Of a stretch of 64,000 bases of DNA, positions 36,319 to 44,728 are shown one piece after another. The position numbers and the translations under genes are program-made. How positions within the stretch are numbered: position 1 is the first letter of the stretch; each line of letters opens with the position of its first letter. Source of the stretch: Corynebacterium faecale (GTDB lineage Bacteria > Actinomycetota > Actinomycetes > Mycobacteriales > Mycobacteriaceae); NCBI RefSeq assembly GCF_030408735.1, contig NZ_CP047204.1:1364001-1428000 (forward strand), given 5' to 3'. The notes under the pieces are model-generated. The model had not been told where the DNA came from. It did no database searches and was given only the letters and a program-made list of their open reading frames with translations.

Positions 36319-36762
36319 ATGAGCGAGAATTACAGCAAGATCGTCGTCGGTACTGATGGATCCAAGTCTTCCCTCCTCGCAGTGCAGCGTGCTGCGAAGA
36401 TCGCGGCGGCTTTTGATGCAACCCTGATCATCGGTTGCGCTTATTACGAGAACAAGGAAGAGGCCTCCAAGACCCTCCGCCAGGATTCCGTGACCATTCT
36501 TGGTGATGATCCCGCCAAGGAGAACCTGGAGAAGGCTTCTGAGGCTGCCCGCGCACTGGGTGTGACCAAGATCGAGACCGAGATCCGTCCCGGCACCCCG
36601 GTCGAGGCTCTCATGGGTATTGTCAATGATCGCCAGGCTGATCTCCTCGTGGTGGGTAACCGTGGCATCAACTCCCTGACCGGCCGTCTGCTGGGCTCCG
36701 TGCCTGCCGATGTCGCCCGTCAGTCTGACTGCGATGTCATGATCGTGCACACCGTGAGCTAA
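36319..36762 (+). CDS. universal stress protein (UspA family)
   Basis: 147 residues, one Usp domain. IVVGTDGSKSS at 8-18 and the ATP-binding pattern G-x2-G-x9-G-S (GNRGINSLTGRLLGS, about 113-127) are both intact, so it should bind ATP. Cytosolic stress protein with no defined reaction. Same place relative to uvrB as in C. glutamicum. Possible promoter TTAGACTAGGG around 36222-36234; closed by a hairpin terminator. Confidence 0.9.
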   Translation: MSENYSKIVVGTDGSKSSLLAVQRAAKIAAAFDATLIIGCAYYENKEEASKTLRQDSVTILGDDPAKENLEKASEAARALGVTKIETEIRPGTPVEALMGIVNDRQADLLVVGNRGINSLTGRLLGSVPADVARQSDCDVMIVHTVS

Positions 36763-36776
36763 GTTCAACCCCAATG

Positions 36777-36815
36777 AGAAGGCCGGAAGCTATAGAAGCT
36801 TCCGGCCTTCTGGTA
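36777..36815 (+). terminator. usp terminator
   Basis: GAAGGCCGGAAGCT (36778-36791) and AGCTTCCGGCCTTC (36797-36810) form a perfect 14-bp stem with a 5-nt loop. The T-run is weak (TTCTGGT). Confidence 0.75.
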
Positions 36816-36959
36816 TCACAAGGGCCCATGCTGGTGGAGTCCTGTTTTCATATGCGGTAATCAGTGACCATCCCACATCTCGGAGGGGACCCATCGGACA
36901 TGGTGTTGAGCGCTGAAGATCTTAAGTGAAATATGCCAGTAAATATCTGAGGAGGAACA

Positions 36960-37943
36960 ATGCCTTTACCCGGGGCTCCAAACTTAGTCCTCGCTGCATC
37001 TGATTTTCGAATGAGACTGAAAGAGTCAGGCTACCGAAGCGATGTGTCCATCATCAGCTCAAAGATTCGTTCACGAACTAACTCCCATGAGTCCTATGAA
37101 AAGTTCGTCCAACTTCACGGGGCACCCGAGGTCCTTGAACTCATCAACAAATACGCCCGAGTGTCACACCTCTGGGACCTCACTGATTTTTCCGTATCCT
37201 GCTTACCCGCTTCCAATAGTGCTCCTCCCGGAACTGTCCGGGCATCGGTGATTTCTGTAGGAATGGTGGAAGTGTTGGTGATCTTCTTTAATCAGCGAAG
37301 AGGATCGCTTGCAAACGTCCGGTTCTACCTTGAACCGGATGAAGATTTGAGCTGGTCCACCGGATTTGTTTCTGACACGCATCTTGACGGAGGGGGACAG
37401 GTTCTCGAATTCTATGGACGTGATGCAATTAGTGCTCTTGCTGATGAGCGGTTGATCCAGGCAACAGCTCGCCGGTTAGGAAATATGCGCGGTCGAAGAA
37501 AGCGACATCGTCGGAATGGCTGGCACAACCCCTGGTTATGGAACCTGGCAGGGCAGGGGAAAGTGAGCAGCCCGCGTGAACCTTTTTCAATGATCGATGT
37601 TGAAGAATATACGGCTGAGGATGTGTGGGGTCAGCAACGTCGACGTACTGGCCAGCAGAAATTTCGAGCAACCCTGTTGCAGATGTATCCCAATGAATGC
37701 GCAATCTGCGGGGTTGACATTGTAGAAGTTCTCGAAGCGGCACACCTGATCCCACATTCCGCTGAGGTTAACTATCGTCCTGAAAATGGACGTTTATTGT
37801 GTGCAAACCATCATCGGGCGTTCGATTCTGGATTGTATGAATGGAAATCAGGTGAGTTTACCTGGACTGGAACCGGCCCTGAACCCCCACTCGGTGGTTT
37901 CAAATCCTTAGACTCCATAAGCCGCGAGGGCCTGATCCAATGA
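36960..37943 (+). CDS. HNH endonuclease domain protein
   Basis: 327 residues. C-terminal HNH domain (HNH_2 type): QKFRATLLQMYPNECAICG with a CxxC zinc pair (Cys247/250), EAAHLIPH (His262, catalytic-site His), ENGRLLCANHHRAFDSGL (second metal part). The first 200 residues are an unrecognised, partly beta-rich domain, perhaps for target recognition, ending in a very basic stretch GRRKRHRRNG. Strong RBS GAGGAGG before ATG 36960. The last 36 nt overlap the end of the convergent PIN-like gene. Markedly more A/T-rich than uvrB and helD, so probably acquired. Confidence 0.8.
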   Translation: MPLPGAPNLVLAASDFRMRLKESGYRSDVSIISSKIRSRTNSHESYEKFVQLHGAPEVLELINKYARVSHLWDLTDFSVSCLPASNSAPPGTVRASVISVGMVEVLVIFFNQRRGSLANVRFYLEPDEDLSWSTGFVSDTHLDGGGQVLEFYGRDAISALADERLIQATARRLGNMRGRRKRHRRNGWHNPWLWNLAGQGKVSSPREPFSMIDVEEYTAEDVWGQQRRRTGQQKFRATLLQMYPNECAICGVDIVEVLEAAHLIPHSAEVNYRPENGRLLCANHHRAFDSGLYEWKSGEFTWTGTGPEPPLGGFKSLDSISREGLIQ

Positions 37944-38378
37944 CCAGATGGTCGCGTCCATTTTTGTCCGCTGTCTGTACTGCTCGCATTCCGTGAGAAT
38001 GCATAAATCGCCAGTGCCCACCCGGGCGGAGGCGTGATCAACATAGGACGTTCCTGTGCCAGCTCCCTCCATAAGCATCTCTAGAAACGTCTTATTCCAG
38101 GCGATATCATGAAGCGTCCAAGGTGCCTTCTTTTTGATGATCAGGTCGAGCATCTCTGAGAAGCGCTCAGCAGTTCTTCGACGTGCGTCACCGTTTTTGA
38201 TCTGGGCAATATGGTTTCCAGTTTCGATGACAGTTGTAATGGGAAGTATGAAAAGAGACTCGTCATGTTTGAGGCGGGCACTCATTTGCTCACGAACTTC
38301 GCCAGCATTCTGATCGAAACCCGGTACTGGTAGGAGATTGCAGAGAACGGATGTATCGACAAACACAACGTTTGGCAT
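37908..38378 (-). CDS. PIN-like domain nuclease
   Basis: 156 residues. PIN-type acidic residues are seen in order: VVFVDTSVL (Asp8), TTVIETGNH (Glu about 52), VGTGDLCILTECE (Asp about 123) and MDATIWSLD near the end. PIN domains are Mg2+-dependent RNases or flap nucleases. Its start overlaps the stop of the upstream ATPase gene by ATGA, so the two are co-translated and probably work together. No antitoxin-type small gene is nearby, so a plain VapBC toxin-antitoxin pair is unlikely. Confidence 0.75.
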   Translation of the reverse strand: MPNVVFVDTSVLCNLLPVPGFDQNAGEVREQMSARLKHDESLFILPITTVIETGNHIAQIKNGDARRRTAERFSEMLDLIIKKKAPWTLHDIAWNKTFLEMLMEGAGTGTSYVDHASARVGTGDLCILTECEQYRQRTKMDATIWSLDQALAAYGV

Positions 38379-39745
38379 CAGCTGACTCCCAAAAATTTCT
38401 CAAAGTCGGAAAAGTCACGTGATTCAATTACATCGTCTACCAGTTTGCCGGCCGTGACAGCATCACCAAGTGTCCCCTCAGCCAGCGCCCGCGCATACCC
38501 GGGAAGTTGGGTAAGAGGGGTCAATCTGCTGTATCCAGTCTCAGGATCTCGGTGGCATACGATGATGCTGTCATTCAGGATTCCTTCGGCTGCGTCCAGA
38601 AGAGCTGGGCTGTGTGTGGTTGCCAGCACCCGGACAGCTGTCTCGTTGTGGCTTTGTTGGATGAGATCCAAAATGCGGTGTGCCTGGGAGGGGTGCAGGC
38701 CATTTTCCAATTCCTCAATGACGATGAGCACGCCTCCCGCCGGAGCAGCATCGATTGCTCCGGCACTGGGTTGATTATCAATATCCAGGCTTTCCCTCGT
38801 GGATTTCAATGTGGTTGCAATCGCCAGAATGCGCAGCAATCCATCACTCATTTCTCGAGCTGGAGTCAGTTCTTCAACTGTTTTAGAAATCGGGCCACGT
38901 TTCTCCTCCAACTGCAGCATGACATCCTGTAGCGAAGATTTAGCAAAAGAAATGTCTGTTACCTGGTCATCCGCGATCTTCCTGGTAAGTTTCACGATTT
39001 TATCGAATGAATGTGGATCGCGTTGTTGTAGTTGATTCAGCGCAGGTGAGAGATTCTCCCCGGTTCTGCGCAATGTTGTGTCATGGGCTGGAACGAAGTC
39101 GCGCATGAGGTGGGGGACTGGATCGATATGGAAAGTGCCACGGAGTGCGGTGATGACTACCTCGATAGCCCTCAGGATTGAGCGTTCGGTTTGGTTCCCA
39201 CCTTGAAGTGCATTGGGGATCTGAGCAAGCACCGGCCTGTCATCCCGGAAATACTTAGCGGGATTCGATCCTTTCTTTCCACTGTAGATTTCACCTTCGA
39301 TTCCAGGAGAATTCTCCGAAGCTTTACGGGTCTGGAAGATGCTGACGGTTTTATGCAGTTTTCCAGTTTTCGCCGCAACGGCTGGGCCTTCCAATCGCTC
39401 ATCAACGATCTTGAGGTCAGGATCAACCTGGACCGAAATGGAATAAGAAAACTCCTGATCATCCTGAACGACAGTGCAACCAAGACTGAACTCAGGGCTA
39501 CCGTGTGGCGCGCACCCGCGGGATCCGCCACGCACTGTCCCCCCTTGGCGTCTGCGTCCGTCGAGGGCATCGGCCAGTACTTCACCACCGGCAAGGCGGG
39601 AAAGCACATCAAGACCGTCGAGGGCATTGGACTTTCCAGAGCTGTTCCTTCCGGTCAGAAAAGTGACATCTGACAACGGGAGACGGGCGTTTCTGAAGGA
39701 TTTGAAAGCGTCGAGTCTCAGCTCAGTAAGAATTGGTTGGGACAT
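38378..39745 (-). CDS. AAA_21-type ATPase, partner of the PIN-like nuclease
   Basis: 455 residues, RecF/OLD-like ABC-type ATPase. Walker A GRNSSGKSN (about 32-40) after FKSFRNARLPLSDVTFLTG; a long helical insertion; signature region EMSDGLLRILAIATTL (about 300); Walker B VLIVIEELENGLHP; and the switch His in LATTHSPALLDA. No TOPRIM or nuclease domain of its own, so the neighbouring PIN protein probably supplies the cutting function. Start ATG 39745 with GGAG 9 nt upstream; an in-frame start at 39787 is less likely. A typical sensor ATPase of small anti-phage systems. Confidence 0.8.
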   Translation of the reverse strand: MSQPILTELRLDAFKSFRNARLPLSDVTFLTGRNSSGKSNALDGLDVLSRLAGGEVLADALDGRRRQGGTVRGGSRGCAPHGSPEFSLGCTVVQDDQEFSYSISVQVDPDLKIVDERLEGPAVAAKTGKLHKTVSIFQTRKASENSPGIEGEIYSGKKGSNPAKYFRDDRPVLAQIPNALQGGNQTERSILRAIEVVITALRGTFHIDPVPHLMRDFVPAHDTTLRRTGENLSPALNQLQQRDPHSFDKIVKLTRKIADDQVTDISFAKSSLQDVMLQLEEKRGPISKTVEELTPAREMSDGLLRILAIATTLKSTRESLDIDNQPSAGAIDAAPAGGVLIVIEELENGLHPSQAHRILDLIQQSHNETAVRVLATTHSPALLDAAEGILNDSIIVCHRDPETGYSRLTPLTQLPGYARALAEGTLGDAVTAGKLVDDVIESRDFSDFEKFLGVS

Positions 39746-39836
39746 GATTCGGACTCCGTTGCGTGTACTGGCCAGCTTATGTCTCAACTCTACTGCAGGC
39801 GGGTTTCACAGCTTCGGGCCCGTTTTCACGATCCGC

Positions 39837-42122
39837 CTACAGCTCCAAGTCACCCACCACGGTCAGCGTCTGCGTCGCGCGCGTCACTGCCACGTACAGG
39901 TCCTGCCATCCCTGCGGCGATTCACCGATGATCCCGGCCGGATCCACCACGATCACGTGGTCAAACTCCAGACCCTTGATCTCATCCACCACATAGTGGT
40001 GCTCACCCACACGGTGCGCGGCGCGCGAGGAGATCACCGCCGTGAGGCGGTCATCATCAAAAGCTTCTTTAAGCTTATCGACGTCCGACCCCGCCCCCAC
40101 GTACCCCACCTCGCGGCCGGAGTCACGGATGGCGGTGGCCGGCGACATCTCCGGGTTGATCTCATAGAGGATCCGGTTGGCCAGGACCATGATCTCCGAG
40201 GGGGTGCGGTAGTTCACGGTCAGTTCGTGATGGCGGAAACGGTTGTTGATGAACGGTTCAAGCGACTCCGCCCAATCGTCCACACCCGCAGGTGATCCGG
40301 TCTGGGCGATATCTCCCACCAGGGTCATCCACCGGGATGGGCTGCGGCGAAACACCATGCGCCATTCCATGGGGGAGAGCTCCTGGGCCTCATCCACGAT
40401 CACGTGACCATAGGCCCATTTGTGATCAGCCTGGGCGCGTTCCGCGGTGGAGCGGGTGTCGCGGACCTCCTGGCGCTGGGCGAGGGTTTCGGCATCGATG
40501 ATGTCGAAGGCCGACAGGATCTCCGCATCGGGATCCACTTCAGCATCATCATCGATATCCGAGGACTGTGAGGAGCTGAGCACGTCCAGGACTTCCTGGG
40601 CGTCTTCGATTTCCTGACGCCATTTCTTCTCCGCCTCCGCGCGGGCCTCATCCGGGTCGGGGAGTCCGATGAGGGTGGCCAACTCGTCGAGAAGCGCTGC
40701 ATCAGACGGCGCCCAGGGGGCGTCCGGTGACCGCAACAGGGCCGCGCGGGTTTCGTCGTCATAACCGGCGGCCGCATCATCGATGCGTGCCTTGTCAGTC
40801 AGCAGGTCCGTCAGGACCTGATGTGGGGCCAGCTCCGGCCAGAAACCGTCGACCTTGGAGACCAGGGGGGCGTGATCAAGCAGATCGTCGTGCAGCTGAT
40901 CGATATCGGCTGCTGAGAGCAGGTTTCTTCCACCCAGCGGATCAGCACCGATGGTCTGGGCCATCTGGTGGGAGAGCTGCTCCACCAGGTGCTCCCGGAA
41001 AATCGGGCGGGCGAGATTGTGCGGCTGGCGGGAACGGCGTGCACGCGTGCGGGATTTGGCCACCGTCGCGGCATCGATGGTGATCACGATGCCATCCACC
41101 GTCACCTCAACCGGGGTCTCCGGCACCGTCTGGTAGGCCTTGACCGCCTCGTTCAAGATACCGGCCATCTCACCGGAACCCTTGATTTCACGGGTGAGCA
41201 GATCCTCGGTGCCCGTTGGGGTGATGCCCGGGTAGAGCCCGCCGATGGTGGAGAGCACCACGCCCGTCTCACCCAGCTCCGGCAACACACGCGAGATGTA
41301 CTCCAGGAAAGTCTGGTTGGGGCCGATGATGAGCACGCCGGTTTTGGCCAGCTGCTCACGCCAGGTGTAGAGCAGGTAGGCCACGCGGTGCAGCGCCACA
41401 GCCGTCTTGCCCGTGCCCGGGCCGCCCTGGACCACCATCACGCCACGGGTGGTGTCGCGGATGATCTCATCCTGCTCGCGCTGGATCGTTTCCACGATAT
41501 TGGTCATATGCCCCGTGCGGGCTGCCTGCAGCGCCTGGTGCAACGCGGACTCCGAACCCACACCCGGCTGCACCGTGGTGGCCGTCGCGTCGCCGGACAA
41601 CACCTCATCATCAATGCCGGTGACCGTGCGACCCCGGGTGCGGATATGACGGCGCACCTGCACACCCTCCGGCTGCACCGTGGTGGCCAGGTAGAACGGA
41701 CGCGCCATGGGGGCACGCCAGTCAAGCAGCAACGTGCGGTAATTATCATCGCGGTCATCCAGGCCCATGCGACCGATATAACGACGATCCAGATCCGGAT
41801 GCCCGGGGACCGGCTGATCAATTTCCTCGCCAGCGGCCTCCACATCGATCCGACCGAACACCAAACCCAGCTGCGCCAGATTGAGCCGATCCAGCTTCTG
41901 GTTCAGACCGTGGTACTCCGTCTCACGACGCACCAACGCCTCCGGATCCGGGTTATTCGGATCCACATCCTTCATCACATCCGCCAGGCGTTCATTGGCA
42001 CGGGTCACCTCATCATCGAGACGCCGGAAGAGGGTATCCACATAGGCCTGTTCCTCCGCGATGGCGGCAGTGATCTCTGGATTGGTGGGTTCTGGCTGGT
42101 CGGCGCGGCGAGCGGTGGTCAC
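39837..42122 (-). CDS. helD: RNA polymerase recycling motor ATPase HelD
   Basis: 761 residues, UvrD/Rep-like superfamily 1 ATPase of the HelD class, which frees stalled RNA polymerase from nucleic acid. Long N-terminal helical arm (ITAAIAEEQAYVDTLFRRLDDEV...), DWRAPMARPFY as in HelD, Walker A QGGPGTGKTAVALHR (about 230-245), VIVDEAQELSPMEWRM (motif II), GDIAQTGSP (motif III), NYRTPSEI (motif IV), VAVTRATQTLTVVG (motif VI). The acidic insertion around 530 (SSQSSDIDDDAEVDPDAE) is typical of actinobacterial forms. GTG start behind AGGAGG. Confidence 0.88.
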   Translation of the reverse strand: MTTARRADQPEPTNPEITAAIAEEQAYVDTLFRRLDDEVTRANERLADVMKDVDPNNPDPEALVRRETEYHGLNQKLDRLNLAQLGLVFGRIDVEAAGEEIDQPVPGHPDLDRRYIGRMGLDDRDDNYRTLLLDWRAPMARPFYLATTVQPEGVQVRRHIRTRGRTVTGIDDEVLSGDATATTVQPGVGSESALHQALQAARTGHMTNIVETIQREQDEIIRDTTRGVMVVQGGPGTGKTAVALHRVAYLLYTWREQLAKTGVLIIGPNQTFLEYISRVLPELGETGVVLSTIGGLYPGITPTGTEDLLTREIKGSGEMAGILNEAVKAYQTVPETPVEVTVDGIVITIDAATVAKSRTRARRSRQPHNLARPIFREHLVEQLSHQMAQTIGADPLGGRNLLSAADIDQLHDDLLDHAPLVSKVDGFWPELAPHQVLTDLLTDKARIDDAAAGYDDETRAALLRSPDAPWAPSDAALLDELATLIGLPDPDEARAEAEKKWRQEIEDAQEVLDVLSSSQSSDIDDDAEVDPDAEILSAFDIIDAETLAQRQEVRDTRSTAERAQADHKWAYGHVIVDEAQELSPMEWRMVFRRSPSRWMTLVGDIAQTGSPAGVDDWAESLEPFINNRFRHHELTVNYRTPSEIMVLANRILYEINPEMSPATAIRDSGREVGYVGAGSDVDKLKEAFDDDRLTAVISSRAAHRVGEHHYVVDEIKGLEFDHVIVVDPAGIIGESPQGWQDLYVAVTRATQTLTVVGDLEL

Positions 42123-42265
42123 TCTGGGAGGCCTCCTGGTTTCTGGTGCTCCTGGTGGAGATATATCGGGCGAGCTTCTATCTCTATTGGTTCTTCAACA
42201 CTGAAGAGCTATCAATCATTCCAGATCCTGCTGCGTGGAGTGGAAACAGGGGTAGCGTAAGCCAC

Positions 42266-42775
42266 ATGAAAAAACTCTTTCCGGTTTTCCTGGTCACCAG
42301 CGTGCTCACCAGTTTGAGCGCGGCAGGGTGTGGCAATCTCGCCAGCACCGACCACCTGCAGGGAAGAGTTGGTTTTGTAGTTGGTCCGGAGCAGCAGATC
42401 ATCCTCCGGGTCAACCCCTGCGGGTTAAATATCAATGAGATCCGCATCTCTGGTGGGGCAGAACAGATGGGGGATTACACCGCCAACCCCACCTACCTCA
42501 TCCTTCATTCCCCGGAACAGCACCCGGAACCCTTTGATCTTGATCTGGGGCAGATCGACTCACCGTGGACCATGGCATCCGGCCAGGGGTTGCCGGAGAA
42601 TCCCGGGAAGGTTCTGCTGGTCACCGCAGGTATCCAGGACGAGATTGACCGCACAGGGCAGACCTCGGCTTATGTGGGTGATATCTGGGAAGTTCCCCCA
42701 GGCATGGTCCAGGTGGGGATCTACTCCGAAGAGCGGCAGCTGATCACGGAAGAAGAGTTCCTGCGCTGCACTTAG
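42266..42775 (+). CDS. small secreted lipoprotein of unknown function
   Basis: 169 residues. Signal peptide MKKLFPVFLVTSVLTSLSAAG with lipobox SAAGC, Cys at about 22, so it should be a diacylglycerol-anchored lipoprotein. No known domain in the mature part. Start ATG 42266 because the signal peptide begins there and TAGCGT (42253-42258) ends 7 nt upstream (leaderless); the frame is open further upstream. A 13-nt direct repeat CTTAGAGGGCGGT covers the stop codon and the next bases. Divergent from helD. Confidence 0.75.
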   Translation: MKKLFPVFLVTSVLTSLSAAGCGNLASTDHLQGRVGFVVGPEQQIILRVNPCGLNINEIRISGGAEQMGDYTANPTYLILHSPEQHPEPFDLDLGQIDSPWTMASGQGLPENPGKVLLVTAGIQDEIDRTGQTSAYVGDIWEVPPGMVQVGIYSEERQLITEEEFLRCT

Positions 42776-42811
42776 AGGGCGGTACTTAGAGGGCGGTTAA
42801 GAATAAGAAAA

Positions 42812-42857
42812 ACGCCGCAGGCCCAGGGGAGTGTGGTTCCCTGGGGGCCCGCGGCGT
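42812..42857. terminator. bidirectional terminator between lipoprotein and DoxX-like genes
   Basis: ACGCCGCAGGCCC and GGGGGCCCGCGGCGT arms with an inner CCAGGG/CCCTGG stem. An A-run precedes (T-run for the minus-strand gene). Confidence 0.8.
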
Positions 42858-42871
42858 GAAGAAGTTGCAGC

Positions 42872-43786
42872 TTAAACGTTGAACTTCTTCAGCTTCTTCT
42901 GTGCCTTGTTGAGAGACTTATCAGCCTGGTTCTGCAGCTTGTTGGCGTTCTTGGACGCCTTCTTGGCTGCGCGGCCGGTGGTCTCATCAGCGACCTTGAG
43001 CGCGAAGTTCGCCTTCTCCTGAGCCTTGGAAGCGGCCTTCACGGCACCCTTCTTGGCGGTGTCGGTGTTCTTCTGCGCGGCCTTCAGCCAGTCATCCTTA
43101 TTGTCATCCAGGTAGCCCTGGGCGATGTGCGCGTATGCGGATGCCTTGCCGGTGGCCTTGGTGGCGGTGTCCTTGGCGGTCTTGATCCAGTCATCCTTAT
43201 TGTCATCCACGTAATCCTGCGCGACGTGGGCGTACTCGGAGACCTTCTCAGAGGTGTCCTGGAACCAGTCGGATGCCTTGCCGGTCATCTTCTCAGTCTC
43301 GGACTTGGTGGGCAGAGCCTGCTGAACCTGCTTCTTGCCCTGCTGTGCAGCCTTGGTGGCGCGCCACTTCACACCGGGCTTGCCCTCGGTGTCCACGGTT
43401 GTGATGAAGAGACCACCCAGCAGTGCCACGTTGGTGACGAAACCATTGCGACGGTTACGCTTCTCCTCGGAATCCTGGGTCTCCCAGAAGGCGTTGCGGG
43501 CTAGGATGGTGGGGACCGTCACCGCTGCGAGAGCCGCCGCGGACAGACGTGGAGCACGCCCCAGTGCCAGCAGGGAACCGGCACCTACCTTGGTGCCGCC
43601 GATGATCTGGGTGACCAGCTCCGGGTCACTGGAGATGCGCTTTGCGTACTTGCGCGGGAGGACATAGCGAATACGGTCCAGAACGACCTCGGTTCCTTCC
43701 ACATGGGCCTGGGTGTTGAGAAGGGTATCTGCACCGTCGGCGATGTAAACCGAGGCGAGCATTGGTCGGGCGATCTTGCGGATCAT
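42872..43786 (-). CDS. DoxX-like membrane protein with histone-H1-like Lys/Ala-rich tail
   Basis: 304 residues. The first 145 resemble the DoxX family: MIRKIARPMLASVYIADGADTL, GGTKVGAGSLLALGRAPRLSAAALAAVTV and NVALLGGLFITTVD give three or four membrane segments. The C-terminal half is Lys/Ala-rich, hydrophilic and repetitive: YAHVAQDYVDDNKDDWIK and YAHIAQGYLDDNKDDWLK are two repeats about 38 residues apart, and the end is a run of AxKKA-like units (NANKLQNQADKSLNKAQKK). The tail could bind an anionic polymer (nucleic acid or teichoic-like glycan). RBS TAGGAGC precedes ATG 43786. Confidence 0.75.
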   Translation of the reverse strand: MIRKIARPMLASVYIADGADTLLNTQAHVEGTEVVLDRIRYVLPRKYAKRISSDPELVTQIIGGTKVGAGSLLALGRAPRLSAAALAAVTVPTILARNAFWETQDSEEKRNRRNGFVTNVALLGGLFITTVDTEGKPGVKWRATKAAQQGKKQVQQALPTKSETEKMTGKASDWFQDTSEKVSEYAHVAQDYVDDNKDDWIKTAKDTATKATGKASAYAHIAQGYLDDNKDDWLKAAQKNTDTAKKGAVKAASKAQEKANFALKVADETTGRAAKKASKNANKLQNQADKSLNKAQKKLKKFNV

Positions 43787-44029
43787 GATTCGATGCTCCT
43801 ATCAAACGCGTTGTGTCCAAGTCATCCGCCCGGGTTGTTCCAGGCAGCTTGGTTATGTCTTGGGTTTGTCAGTAGAGGTCTTTTCTCTAACAGCCAATCG
43901 TACCTAGCTTATGACCGGCTTGTCGGGCGGTTGCCACCGTTTAGGGGCAATAACCACAATTGCTAGGTAGCTTCCGGAAAACCGCAAGGGAATTGTCGGA
44001 AAATCTTGCGGTCCGATGAATTTAAGCCC
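43787..44029. other. intergenic region, no features recognised
   Basis: About 240 bases between the starting point of the DoxX-like gene and the end of the hydrolase gene. Promoter of the former is expected here; no conserved site, hairpin or RNA gene stands out. Confidence 0.4.
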
Positions 44030-44632
44030 CTACCAGCGACGTTCCCACCACAGCTCAAGTTCGGGACGCTCATCGCCGAGAGTGGTTTCACCGCCATGCC
44101 CCGGCCACACGATGGAATCATCGGGGTAGACATCAAAGAGGCGCTGCTTCACATCATTGAAGAGCCTGACGAAATCTCCCTCACTGCTGGTCTTGCCCAG
44201 CCCGCCCGGGAACAGGCTGTCGCCGACGAAGAGGTTGGTGCGGCCATCGATCTCTGCGACGAGGGCTGCGCCACCGGGGGTGTGACCACGGAGAATGATG
44301 ATCGGGAATTCCTGGCCCTCAAATTCAATTGAATCATCATGGTTGAGTTCCACGTCCACCTTCGCCGGTAGGGCGGGCACTTCCAGAAAAGGAGCATAAT
44401 GGGTTGCACCGGTAGCCTTGAGGATCTCCTCCAAGGCTCGGACATGGTCGGCGTGACGGTGGGTGGTGAGTACCGCGGTGATCTCCACCCCGGCATCCTC
44501 GGCCATCTTTAAGATGGCGGGCGCGTCGTCTGCGGCATCGATGAGAAGCCCCTTGTCACCCACGGCGAGAAGATAACAGTTGTTGTCCATCTTGGACACT
44601 GAAATACGGTGCATTTTTAGCTCATTGGTCAT
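44030..44632 (-). CDS. metallo-beta-lactamase fold hydrolase (glyoxalase II-like)
   Basis: 200 residues. Metal-site motif THRHADH at about 57-63, later GHTPGG (His about 116), GDSLFPGG (Asp) and WPGHGGETTLGDE (last His). This is the glyoxalase II/thioesterase-like branch; the real substrate is unknown. Leaderless start: on the minus strand TACTCT (complement of 44640-44645) ends 7 nt before the ATG. Back to back with uvrA. Confidence 0.85.
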   Translation of the reverse strand: MTNELKMHRISVSKMDNNCYLLAVGDKGLLIDAADDAPAILKMAEDAGVEITAVLTTHRHADHVRALEEILKATGATHYAPFLEVPALPAKVDVELNHDDSIEFEGQEFPIIILRGHTPGGAALVAEIDGRTNLFVGDSLFPGGLGKTSSEGDFVRLFNDVKQRLFDVYPDDSIVWPGHGGETTLGDERPELELWWERRW

Positions 44633-44728
44633 AGCGGCCAGAGTAGCGAAAATTCGATGTTCGTTGCTATGTTCGAAGTATTCAATTCAGAACACCCCCT
44701 AACCATTAACTGAAGGGCAGTTGAGCAA

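Noticed and set aside
37908..38378. VapC-type toxin of a toxin-antitoxin pair
   Set aside because: No small antitoxin gene precedes it; it is translationally coupled to a 455-residue ATPase instead.
40968..42260. 430-codon open frame opposite helD
   Set aside because: His/Arg/Thr-rich antisense frame of a well-supported gene.
44655..44680. LexA box before uvrA
   Set aside because: Only one half (TGTTCGA) fits; the other half is poor. Not enough to call SOS control. No site at all seen before uvrB.
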